Of a stretch of 5,245 nucleotides of DNA, positions 1-5,245 are shown piece by piece. The DNA comes from an uncultured Lachnospiraceae bacterium (lineage in GTDB: Bacteria > Bacillota > Clostridia > Lachnospirales > Lachnospiraceae): positions 1 to 5,245 of the forward strand of contig CACZOS010000032.1 in assembly GCA_902782815.1 (NCBI GenBank). Direction: 5' to 3'. A program made the translations under genes and the position numbers. Every line of letters begins with the position of its first letter. Position 1 is the stretch's first letter. The notes beneath the pieces were generated by a model that was given only the letters and a program-made list of their open reading frames with translations, did no database searches and was not told the DNA's origin.

Positions 1-381
1 AAAGAGAATGCGGAACGTTTCTTCCAGGAGCTGGACATCAATCCCAAGCTGCCGGAGTACCTGACCGTAAATATGTCGGGCGGTAACCAGCAGAAAGTCA
101 TTCTGGCCAAATGGATGTCCACAGATATCGACATCATTATTTTTGATGAGCCCACAAAGGGTGTAGATGTCGCGGCCAAAGCAGAAATCTACCGTCTCAT
201 GGAAGACCTGGTGGCGGAAGGCAAGAGCCTGATCGTTGTATCCAGTGAGCTTCCGGAAGCTATGGGTCTTTCCGACAGACTGGTGGTCATGAGCGAAGGA
301 AGGATCACGAAGATTATCGACGATGTTGCATCCCACGATTCCGATGCGATTCTGAACTATGCGATTGGAGGAAATGAATAA
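1..381 (+). CDS. Sugar ABC transporter ATP-binding protein, CUT2 (RbsA/MglA) family, C-terminal fragment
   Basis: The reading frame is open from the first base, so the gene begins outside the window; only the last 126 residues are visible of a protein that is usually about 500 residues with two fused nucleotide-binding domains. The visible part is the end of the second domain: ABC signature MSGGNQQKV at fragment residues 25-33, then Walker B with catalytic Glu (IIIFDEPTKGVDV), then the SSELPEAMGLSDR stretch. Glu replaces the usual switch histidine in that stretch, which is normal for the second domain of this family. The protein would power uptake of a monosaccharide, probably a pentose, at the inner face of the membrane together with the adjacent permease. 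Its TAA stop overlaps the permease ATG by one base, indicating one operon and probable translational coupling. The exact sugar cannot be read from this part, so no gene symbol is assigned. Confidence 0.95.
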   Translation, partial: KENAERFFQELDINPKLPEYLTVNMSGGNQQKVILAKWMSTDIDIIIFDEPTKGVDVAAKAEIYRLMEDLVAEGKSLIVVSSELPEAMGLSDRLVVMSEGRITKIIDDVASHDSDAILNYAIGGNE

Positions 382-1349
382 TGAAGACTTTTTATGCGAA
401 ATATAAACGAGAGCTGCTGGTTCTGGTAGCCACCATTATCTTAGCTGTTATTTTCACTGCCCTTAACCCCAATTTCCTCACCTGGAGGAACATCCTTACC
501 GTATTCCAGCAGATGGTGCTGAACGGTCTGCTTGCCGTAGGTATCATGTTTGCCATTCTTACAGGCGGTATCGACCTTTCCATCGGTTGTACCTTCGCCA
601 TCGTAGGTATTGCCGTTGCCACCTGTACCGTAGGCGGCATGAATCCTGTACTGGCCATCCTGATCGGCCTTGCAGTAGGTGCGGTCCTGGGTATCTTTAA
701 CGGATTCCTGGTAACAAACCTGAAACTTCAGCCCTTCATCGCTACCCTGGGTACCATGAGTCTTTACCGTGGTATTGCCTACGTCGTAACCGGCGGACAG
801 CCTGTAACCAATGTTCCGGATTCCTTCCGCGGTATCTTCAACGGACAGATCGGATCCACCGGTATCCGTTATTATGTTATCGTTATGGTCATCGTTTTCG
901 TGGCTGCCCATCTGATCCTTTCCAAGACCAGGACCGGTGATTACCTCTACGCAGTGGGTGGTAATGAAGAAGCAGCCAAGCTCTCCGGTGTTAATACCAA
1001 GAAGATCAAATATATCGCTTATATCGTCTCCGGTGTATGTACTGCAGTAGCAGGCCTGGTTATGCTGGCATCCCTCGGATCCGCAGAGTCCACTGCCGGA
1101 ATCGGATATGAGACAAACGCCATTGCTGCCGCAGCCATCGGCGGAACCTCCATGGCAGGCGGACGCGGAACTTCCCTGGGAACTTTCTTCGGAGCCCTGA
1201 TGTTGGCAGTCCTTAAGGTAGGTATGGTCGTAATCAACGTTGACTCCTTCTGGCAGTACGTTGTTACCGGTCTTATCATCATCGTTGCTTCCTACTTCGA
1301 GTTCATCAAGGACGACTTTGCAGCCTTCATGTCCCGTCACAGATCCTGA
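381..1349 (+). CDS. rbsC: Sugar ABC transporter permease, RbsC-like (CUT2 family)
   Basis: This is a 322-residue integral membrane protein, the usual length for RbsC-type permeases, rich in hydrophobic segments (about residues 12-29, 48-60, 70-110, 164-180, 211-232, 265-286 and 291-306). Family landmarks are TGGIDLSIG at 61-69, the cytoplasmic coupling loop with GGNEEAAKLSGV at 193-204 that docks on the ATPase, and GGTSMAGGRGTSLGT at 254-268. It forms the channel through which a sugar delivered by an extracellular binding protein enters the cell. The ATG at 381 is preceded by GGAGG at 367-371, nine bases away, and overlaps the stop of the ATPase gene. No T-tailed terminator follows it, so transcription may continue into the kinase gene. 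The symbol reflects the family and the ribokinase next door; closely related permeases carry other sugars, so the ribose assignment is an inference. Confidence 0.93.
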   Translation: MKTFYAKYKRELLVLVATIILAVIFTALNPNFLTWRNILTVFQQMVLNGLLAVGIMFAILTGGIDLSIGCTFAIVGIAVATCTVGGMNPVLAILIGLAVGAVLGIFNGFLVTNLKLQPFIATLGTMSLYRGIAYVVTGGQPVTNVPDSFRGIFNGQIGSTGIRYYVIVMVIVFVAAHLILSKTRTGDYLYAVGGNEEAAKLSGVNTKKIKYIAYIVSGVCTAVAGLVMLASLGSAESTAGIGYETNAIAAAAIGGTSMAGGRGTSLGTFFGALMLAVLKVGMVVINVDSFWQYVVTGLIIIVASYFEFIKDDFAAFMSRHRS

Positions 1350-1361
1350 TCGGGCGGAAAA

Positions 1362-1393
1362 ATGACACTCTGAAATCAAACTTTGGATATAAT
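1362..1393 (+). promoter_or_regulatory. Candidate promoter for the kinase gene (TATAAT box)
   Basis: A perfect TATAAT lies at 1388-1393. The -35 side is weak: the best match is ATGACA at 1362-1367, with a 20-base spacer that is longer than the preferred 17. If used, transcription would begin near 1400 and give a leader of roughly 135 bases containing the hairpin at 1424-1461. With no terminator after the permease gene, this would be an internal promoter added to read-through from upstream. Confidence 0.35.
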
Positions 1394-1423
1394 TTAACTT
1401 GCTCCTCATAAAATGATTATATA

Positions 1424-1461
1424 GGGCAGGCGCAGGAGCGAACATGCTTTTGCGCCTGTTC
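1424..1461 (+). repeat. Long imperfect inverted repeat able to form a 17-bp RNA hairpin with an AACA loop
   Basis: Bases 1424-1440 pair with 1445-1461 without a bulge, leaving AACA (1441-1444) as the loop. The core CAGGCGCA (1427-1434) with TGCGCCTG (1451-1458) is perfectly complementary. Five of the other pairs are G-U wobbles (1425/1460, 1426/1459, 1435/1450, 1436/1449, 1440/1445). These wobbles would be C-A mismatches in the opposite strand's RNA, so the fold favours a + strand transcript. The sequence after it is GGCATTTATT, not a U-run, so it is a poor intrinsic terminator. It may protect the 3' end of the transporter mRNA from nucleases or regulate the kinase leader. Confidence 0.65.
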
Positions 1462-1473
1462 GGCATTTATTGA
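1444..1473 (+). CDS. Possible nine-residue leader peptide (speculative)
   Basis: An ATG at 1444 opens a short frame encoding MLLRLFGIY and ends at TGA 1471-1473. AGGAG at 1434-1438 lies five bases upstream, which is a good ribosome binding site. Both the site and most of the start codon are inside the 17-bp hairpin, so translation would need the hairpin to open. The peptide is hydrophobic and has no run of one amino acid that would suggest classical attenuation. Such a short frame can occur by chance; the well-placed Shine-Dalgarno is the only real support. Confidence 0.25.
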   Translation: MLLRLFGIY

Positions 1474-1535
1474 CTAAAGATGCGGCGCCAAAAACGCCGG
1501 GATATCCTTGATGATATCAGGACGAGGTATATATA

Positions 1536-2474
1536 ATGAGAAATAAAATTGTTGTGATCGGAAGTCTGAATTATGATATTATACTGAAACTGCCTCATTT
1601 TCCCAAGACAGGAGAAAATGTCCTGGCCAACGAGGCGGCCTTCAGTGCCGGGGGAAAAGGAGCCAACCAGGCGGTACAGGCTGCCAAACTGGGTGTCCCC
1701 ACTTATATGGTAGGCTGTGTTGGAACAGACAGCCACGGGGATGAACTCATCGCCAGCGCAAAGAAATACAATCTGAATGTTGACCATGTCCGCCGTGTGG
1801 ATGAAGTGACAGGCATGGGTGTGGTAAACGCCATCGAGGACGGCAGTGTTTTTGCCGGTATCGTAAAGGGTGCCAACTTTGCCGTGACCAGGGCAGATGT
1901 GGATGAGGCTGAAGACCTGCTGCGGGAAGCAGCCATCGTCATCCTGCAGATGGAGATTCCCCAGGATGTGAATGAGTACGCCATAAAAAAGGCAAAGAAA
2001 TGCGGAGCAAAGGTGCTTCTGAATGCGGCTCCCGCTGCCCCCATCAGCGAAGACAGCTTAAAAGAACTGGATATTCTCGTGGTAAATGAAGTGGAAGCCG
2101 GTTTCTACCTGGGCAGAGATATTGTCGGGGAAGGACTGGACACAAAAGAAATGGGTTTATCCGGTGCGAAAGAACTCAACTCCCGCTATGGCTGTAATGT
2201 GATCATCACCCTGGGTTCCCTTGGCTCCGTGGTGTGTGAGAGTGGAGAGGCTGTTTTCCTGCCCTCCAAAAAGGTAAAAGCCATTGAGACGACCGGCGCA
2301 GGGGACAGCTTCATCGGCGGAGTCGGTTATTCACTCATGCAGGGGATGAGCCTGACCGCTGCCTGTGAGTTCGCTACCTGCTGCAGCGCCATCACGGTCT
2401 GCAGGCTTGGAGCACAGGATTCCATGGGTACCCTGGAAGAGGTAAAAGATTTTATCCGTAATTACCGGGATTAA
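1536..2474 (+). CDS. rbsK: Ribokinase, PfkB carbohydrate kinase family
   Basis: This 312-residue cytoplasmic kinase is close in length to E. coli RbsK (309). It would transfer phosphate from ATP to the 5-hydroxyl of D-ribose, feeding the pentose phosphate pathway. PfkB signature 1 is at residues 39-51 (GGKGANQAVQAAK) and signature 2 at 251-259 (ETTGAGDSF), with catalytic base D257. The residues that hold ribose in E. coli RbsK have counterparts: N12, D14, G40, K41, N44 and E140. NAAPAAP at 163-169 and NEVEAG at 184-189 are also typical of ribokinases. One oddity is Glu at 251, where E. coli has Asp249, a ligand of the activating monovalent cation. ATG 1536 is chosen because GAGG at 1524-1527 is well spaced and the first strand (KIVVIGSLNYD) starts correctly. 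Its place behind an RbsC-type permease supports ribose, though a related pentose or nucleoside cannot be excluded. Confidence 0.9.
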   Translation: MRNKIVVIGSLNYDIILKLPHFPKTGENVLANEAAFSAGGKGANQAVQAAKLGVPTYMVGCVGTDSHGDELIASAKKYNLNVDHVRRVDEVTGMGVVNAIEDGSVFAGIVKGANFAVTRADVDEAEDLLREAAIVILQMEIPQDVNEYAIKKAKKCGAKVLLNAAPAAPISEDSLKELDILVVNEVEAGFYLGRDIVGEGLDTKEMGLSGAKELNSRYGCNVIITLGSLGSVVCESGEAVFLPSKKVKAIETTGAGDSFIGGVGYSLMQGMSLTAACEFATCCSAITVCRLGAQDSMGTLEEVKDFIRNYRD

Positions 2475-2579
2475 AGAAAATGATAAAATTTGAAAATTTT
2501 TGTATACTATTGTAAAAATATGGTGTATCATGGTATTCAGCCGGAGATCATTTATACAGTTTAGGAAAAGGTGATGCAT
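2475..2579 (+). promoter_or_regulatory. AT-rich promoter/operator region upstream of deoR
   Basis: Two promoter readings are possible: TTGAAA (2490-2495) with TAAAAA (2513-2518), 17 bases apart; or ATGATA (2480-2485) with TATACT (2503-2508), also 17 apart. An AT-only inverted repeat, AAAATTT (2485-2491) with AAATTTT (2494-2500), overlaps both and ends in TTTTT, so it could be an operator or a weak terminator for the kinase transcript. ATGGT occurs at 2520-2524 and again at 2530-2534, one helical turn apart, which would suit a DNA-binding dimer. DeoR-family repressors often control their own genes, but no site here is proven. Confidence 0.45.
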
Positions 2580-3323
2580 ATGGTTCCATATCAGAGAAGA
2601 AGCCGGATAATCGAATTGCTGGAGAAGGATGAGATCGTCAATCTTGTTGACATCTGCGCCGCCCTCCCGGATGTATCCGAGTCCACCATCCGCAGGGATC
2701 TGAAAACCCTGGAGGCGGATGGGGAGATCATCCTGTTGCGGGGAGGCGGAGCATCCCTGAAAAAAGGATCTTCCGCGGAAGTTCCGGTCATGTCAAAGGC
2801 GATCAAAAATGTCAATGAAAAGGAAAAGATCGCAAAATATGCGGCAGCCCTGGTGAATGACGGGGATTCGGTCTATATCGACTCCGGCTCCACATTGCTC
2901 CGTATGGCAAGGCATCTCAAGGGAAAGAATATCACTTTGGTAACCACCAACGCCCTGTTTTTCTCGGAAATTCAGAATATGAACCTTAAGTGTTTTATCA
3001 TCGGCGGGGAGATCAATTTCTCCACCGGGTCCATTCTGGGAACAAAGACCAACAGCATGCTTTCGGAAATGTACTTCGATAAAGCTTTTCTGGGAGCCAA
3101 TGGTTTTTCCGACAAGGCCGGGATCAGTACTCCGGATATCAGAGAGGCGGAGAAGAAACAGATCGTGGCACGCCACTCCACCAGAACCTATGTCCTCTGT
3201 GACAGCAGCAAAAGCGGAAAGAATACCCTCTGTAAGGTTTTTGAGCTTGGAGAAGTACCCATCATCTGTGACCGGATGACAGACATGCTGGAATTGTCCG
3301 GAAATTATATCATTGCCGAATAA
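2580..3323 (+). CDS. DeoR/GlpR-family transcriptional repressor of sugar metabolism
   Basis: This protein is 247 residues from ATG 2580, the normal length for the family. The N-terminus is a winged helix-turn-helix (about residues 5-55) with recognition helix SESTIRRDLKTLEADG at 33-48. The C-terminal DeoR sensor domain shows DSGST (101-105), VTTNA (121-125), IGGE (141-144), FLGANGFS (170-177), STPDIREAEKK (183-193) and DSSKSG (208-213). This fold resembles ribose-5-phosphate isomerase and binds phosphorylated sugars, so the effector may be the kinase product. Start choice: GTG 2571 and ATG 2574 are also in frame. ATG 2580 is preferred because AAAGG at 2567-2571 is eight bases upstream and MVPYxRR resembles the start I recall for clostridial relatives. 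AGGA at 2563-2566 could also serve ATG 2574. It lies 105 bases downstream of the kinase and probably regulates this cluster; the target genes are inferred from position only. Confidence 0.9.
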   Translation: MVPYQRRSRIIELLEKDEIVNLVDICAALPDVSESTIRRDLKTLEADGEIILLRGGGASLKKGSSAEVPVMSKAIKNVNEKEKIAKYAAALVNDGDSVYIDSGSTLLRMARHLKGKNITLVTTNALFFSEIQNMNLKCFIIGGEINFSTGSILGTKTNSMLSEMYFDKAFLGANGFSDKAGISTPDIREAEKKQIVARHSTRTYVLCDSSKSGKNTLCKVFELGEVPIICDRMTDMLELSGNYIIAE

Positions 3324-3330
3324 GTAACCG

Positions 3331-3363
3331 CCGGAATTCCGGTAAAGATAAGATATACCGGAG
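3331..3363. repeat. Palindrome and overlapping small stem downstream of deoR
   Basis: CCGGAATTCCGG at 3331-3342 is a perfect 12-base palindrome, eight bases after the deoR stop codon. Its right half can instead pair with a downstream copy: TCCGGTA (3338-3344) with TACCGGA (3356-3362), around an 11-base loop. It has no U-tail and lies before the strong terminator at 3390. It may be a protein-binding site, a 3' end structure, or chance. Confidence 0.4.
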
Positions 3364-3389
3364 ATACTGGAAATCTGATAATCATAATA

Positions 3390-3442
3390 AAAAGAGCTCT
3401 GCATAAACAGCCGTGACAGGCCGTTTCATGCAGGGCTCTTTT
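3390..3442. terminator. Bidirectional intrinsic terminator between convergent genes
   Basis: Bases 3390-3404 pair with 3428-3442 over 15 positions (one G-U wobble at 3398/3434). The stem continues inward after a bulged C3427 with AAAC (3405-3408) and GTTT (3423-3426), then GCC (3410-3412) with GGC (3419-3421), capped by a six-base loop. The outer arms end in AAAA and TTTT, with A3389 just outside, so a U-tract follows the stem in both directions. It lies between the 3' ends of deoR (+) and the LOG gene (-) and would stop transcription of both. The wobble makes the + reading slightly more stable. Confidence 0.85.
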
Positions 3443-3455
3443 GCTTCAGTTCAGA

Positions 3456-4061
3456 TCAGGATTCGCCGTAAATACTGTCCACGCACTCTCCGTTGGCTTT
3501 GGTATAATCCATGTCGTATCCTTCAATGAAATCGATGAGTTCATCCATCTCGTTTTCGGAAAAAACCTTGTAGAGACTGAGCGTATCACTCCTTAAAAAT
3601 TTCTGATCTACTCCTTGCTTCAGCAGATCAACGATGGGATCATAAAAGTGATCGATGTTGAAAATGATGATCGGCTTATCGAAAACCCGAAGCTGTTTTA
3701 ATGTCAGTATCTGGAATAACTCATCATAGGTGCCTATCCCGCCCGGGCCTGCGATGAAAGCATCCGCATTTGCCTCCATGACAGTCTTTCGTGTCCCCAT
3801 GCTGTCCGTTTTTACCAGGGTGTCACAACCGGGATAGATTTCTTCGATCGTACCGTTGGTGAAGAAATCCGGAGCTACTCCCATTACGGATGCGCCGCCT
3901 TTGCGGAAGCCTCTTGCGGCAGCGCCCATGACCCCTCCGTCACCTGCGCCGAATACAAGAGTATGTCCTCTAAGTGCCATTTTTTCGCAGAGGTCCTCTG
4001 CTGCCTTCGTATACTTTTTGTCAATTTTCGTGCTGGCAGCACCATAAACACATATTCTCAT
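3456..4061 (-). CDS. LOG-family protein (TIGR00730-type), putative nucleoside 5'-monophosphate phosphoribohydrolase
   Basis: This cytosolic Rossmann-fold protein is 201 residues, a normal length for the family. Landmarks are the N-terminal strand RICVYGAAS (2-10), a glycine-rich loop FGAGDGGVMGAAARG (37-51), and the signature PGGIGTYDE at 106-114, where E114 is the conserved acid and R91-K92 the conserved basic pair. Plant and bacterial LOG enzymes release the base from cytokinin riboside monophosphates and, in several bacteria, from AMP-like nucleotides; the substrate here is unknown. The usual MHxRK motif reads MGTRK (residues 88-92), so the histidine is missing. ATG 4061 is preceded by AGGAGG (complement of 4067-4072) five bases away, a very strong ribosome binding site. 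It lies 53 bases after glyA on the same strand with no visible terminator between, so co-transcription is likely. It ends just before the shared terminator. Confidence 0.9.
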   Translation of the reverse strand: MRICVYGAASTKIDKKYTKAAEDLCEKMALRGHTLVFGAGDGGVMGAAARGFRKGGASVMGVAPDFFTNGTIEEIYPGCDTLVKTDSMGTRKTVMEANADAFIAGPGGIGTYDELFQILTLKQLRVFDKPIIIFNIDHFYDPIVDLLKQGVDQKFLRSDTLSLYKVFSENEMDELIDFIEGYDMDYTKANGECVDSIYGES

Positions 4062-4114
4062 ATAAACCTCCTCAGGAACTGCTGTTGTTATCCGGCTGCA
4101 ATCGCTTATGTCTC
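4062..4114 (-). other. Short glyA-LOG intergenic spacer
   Basis: These 53 bases contain the LOG ribosome binding site at 4067-4072. I see no stem followed by a U-run and no convincing -10/-35 pair, which fits one transcript covering both genes. Confidence 0.5.
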
Positions 4115-5245
4115 TTAGTACAGCGGATATTTCACACAGAGTTCATCCACTGTAGAGAGGATCTCGCCCCTCGTCCCTTCAAAGTCAAAGATCGCTTTCA
4201 GGATCAGGTCACCGACGATCTTCATCTCCGTTTCCTTCAGTCCGCGGGTCGTCACGGCAGGTGTGCCGATCCGGATACCGGAAGTGATCATGGCGGACTG
4301 GGTGTCCCCGGGGATGGCGTTCTTGTTGACTGTGATGTGAACACGGTCAAGACGGTCTTCCAGCTCTTTCCCGGTCATTTCGAGTTTCCTGAGATCCAGC
4401 AGCATAAGATGGTTGTCCGTGCCGCCGCTGACAAGATCGATACCTCCGTCCATAAGAGTCTCGGCAAGGACCTTGGCGTTCTTGACGATCTGTGCCTGAT
4501 AACTCTTGAATTCAGGTCTCAGTGCCTCCCCAAGTGCTACTGCCTTGGCAGCGATGATATGCATCAGAGGGCCTCCCTGGGTACCGGGGAACATGGCCCG
4601 GTCGATCTTCTTTGCGATTTCTTCATCATTGGTCATGATAATGCCGCCACGGGGGCCGCGCATGGTTTTGTGGGTGGTGGTTGTCACCACGTCGGCATAG
4701 GGAACCGGATTCGGATGCTCCCCTGCAGCCACAAGCCCGGCAATGTGTGCCATGTCAACCATGAGATAAGCGCCCACATCGTGTGCAATCTCCGCAAATT
4801 TCTTGAAATCTATGATACGGGGGTAGGCGGATGCCCCTGCGATGATCATCCTGGGATGGCATTCTTCCGCTTTTCTGCGTACTTCTTCATAGTCGATCAG
4901 GCCTGTTTCAGGATGAACGCCGTAGAATTCCGTATGGTAGAGTTTGCCGGAAAAGCTGGCCTTGCTGCCGTGAGTCAGGTGGCCGCCCATGTTGAGATCC
5001 ATGCCGAGGACGGTATCTCCCGGTGTACAGAGAGCCAGATAGACACAGAAATTGGCCTGGGAACCACTGTGCGCCTGCACATTGGCGTATTTGGCGTTAA
5101 AAATCTCCTTAGCCCGTTCAATACAGATGCGTTCTGCCATATCCACATATTCGCAGCCACCGTAATGACGACGTCCGGGATATCCTTCCGCGTACTTGTT
5201 GGTGAGCACGCTTCCCATGGTGGCCATAACCTCGGGACTGACCAG
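4115..5245 (-). CDS. glyA: Serine hydroxymethyltransferase, N-terminus beyond the window
   Basis: This PLP enzyme interconverts serine plus tetrahydrofolate and glycine plus 5,10-methylene-tetrahydrofolate, the main source of one-carbon units. The frame stays open to the right edge: upstream of the internal ATG at 5227 it reads LVSPEV, matching the TSPRV region of E. coli GlyA, so the real start is outside. About 376 residues are visible; by comparison with E. coli (417) some 37 are missing. Seen landmarks are [11 protein letters not shown] and [22 protein letters not shown], the PLP-ring pocket [23 protein letters not shown], the Schiff-base lysine in [14 protein letters not shown] (AAA, complement of 4667-4669), FPGTQGGP, and SGIRIGTPA with the substrate-carboxylate arginine. 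It ends in VKYPLY with TAA at 4117-4115. No frameshift or missing catalytic residue is visible. Its promoter and any regulatory leader lie outside the window. Confidence 0.97.
   Translation of the reverse strand: MVSPEVMATMGSVLTNKYAEGYPGRRHYGGCEYVDMAERICIERAKEIFNAKYANVQAHSGSQANFCVYLALCTPGDTVLGMDLNMGGHLTHGSKASFSGKLYHTEFYGVHPETGLIDYEEVRRKAEECHPRMIIAGASAYPRIIDFKKFAEIAHDVGAYLMVDMAHIAGLVAAGEHPNPVPYADVVTTTTHKTMRGPRGGIIMTNDEEIAKKIDRAMFPGTQGGPLMHIIAAKAVALGEALRPEFKSYQAQIVKNAKVLAETLMDGGIDLVSGGTDNHLMLLDLRKLEMTGKELEDRLDRVHITVNKNAIPGDTQSAMITSGIRIGTPAVTTRGLKETEMKIVGDLILKAIFDFEGTRGEILSTVDELCVKYPLY

Larger units (their letters stand above)
1350..1535 (+). other. Structured intergenic leader between permease and kinase genes
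   Basis: This 186-base gap holds no full-size gene. In order it contains a TATAAT box (1388-1393), a long hairpin (1424-1461), a nine-codon ORF with its own Shine-Dalgarno (1444-1473), a small GC stem (1483-1487 with 1495-1499, loop CCAAAAA), two GATATC palindromes (1500-1507 and 1512-1519) and the kinase ribosome binding site GAGG at 1524-1527, eight bases before the ATG at 1536. I do not recognise a known riboswitch class in it. There is no T-run after either hairpin, so a classical intrinsic terminator is not supported. It may be a 5' leader for a separate kinase transcript, an mRNA processing or stability element, or both. Confidence 0.6.

Noticed and set aside
441..1466. A 341-codon open frame on the - strand opposite the permease gene
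   Set aside because: It is antisense to a clear RbsC-type gene in the full conserved region. Its protein is rich in Gly, Asp, Ser, Cys and His with no recognisable fold, and it is explained by the codon use of the real gene.
1424..1473. Intrinsic terminator ending the transporter operon
   Set aside because: The hairpin is strong but is followed by GGCATTTATT rather than a U-run, so termination without Rho is not supported.
1350..1535. Known riboswitch or T-box in the kinase leader
   Set aside because: I see no T-box specifier or TGGNACCGCG-like motif, and no layout I recognise from known riboswitch classes. A covariance-model search was not possible here.
1532..1537. A second TATAAT box just before the kinase gene
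   Set aside because: It overlaps the ATG start codon itself, so it cannot drive a transcript carrying the full kinase; it arises from the AT-rich spacer.
2571..2576. GTG 2571 or ATG 2574 as the deoR start
   Set aside because: GTG 2571 overlaps the G-rich ribosome binding stretch, and both add residues ahead of the typical MVPYxRR start. ATG 2574 remains possible but is less favoured.
5225..5227. ATG at 5227 as the start of glyA
   Set aside because: The frame continues upstream to the window edge with LVSPEV, which matches the conserved SHMT region. The gene is therefore partial and starts outside.

Overview
The window looks like chromosomal DNA of a Gram-positive anaerobe of the Clostridia, most likely a Lachnospiraceae-type gut bacterium. 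This is an inference from strong AGGAGG-like ribosome binding sites, a U-tailed hairpin terminator between convergent genes, roughly balanced base composition, and the protein flavour (the N-terminus of the DeoR regulator, GlyA and LOG). I could not run a database search, so genus and species stay open.

Positions 1-3323 hold the end of a pentose-type sugar uptake and phosphorylation cluster on the + strand. It contains the C-terminal end of a CUT2-family sugar ABC ATPase (rbsA-like), a membrane permease (rbsC-like) whose start codon overlaps the ATPase stop by one base, a PfkB-family ribokinase (rbsK-like) and a DeoR-family repressor. The permease and ATPase import the sugar, the kinase phosphorylates it, and the DeoR protein probably senses a phosphorylated sugar and controls the cluster. 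The substrate-binding protein and the rest of the ATPase must lie to the left of the window, or elsewhere. Ribose is the simplest substrate guess, but the sequence does not prove it.

The 186-base gap between permease and kinase (1350-1535) is the least ordinary part. It carries a TATAAT box, a hairpin that can pair along 17 positions with a four-base loop, a nine-codon ORF whose ribosome binding site and start lie inside that hairpin, a second small GC stem, and a pair of GATATC palindromes beside the kinase ribosome binding site. The 96-base AT-rich gap before deoR probably holds its promoter.

A long hairpin at 3390-3442, with U-tracts readable in both directions, separates the sugar cluster from two - strand genes. 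These are a LOG-family (TIGR00730-type) nucleotide phosphoribohydrolase and, upstream of it, serine hydroxymethyltransferase (glyA), which runs off the right edge. The 53-base gap between glyA and the LOG gene shows no terminator, so they may be co-transcribed.

I see no mobile element, CRISPR array, tRNA or rRNA, and no clear evidence of a new multi-gene system. The best leads are the structured kinase leader and two changed motif residues in the enzymes.
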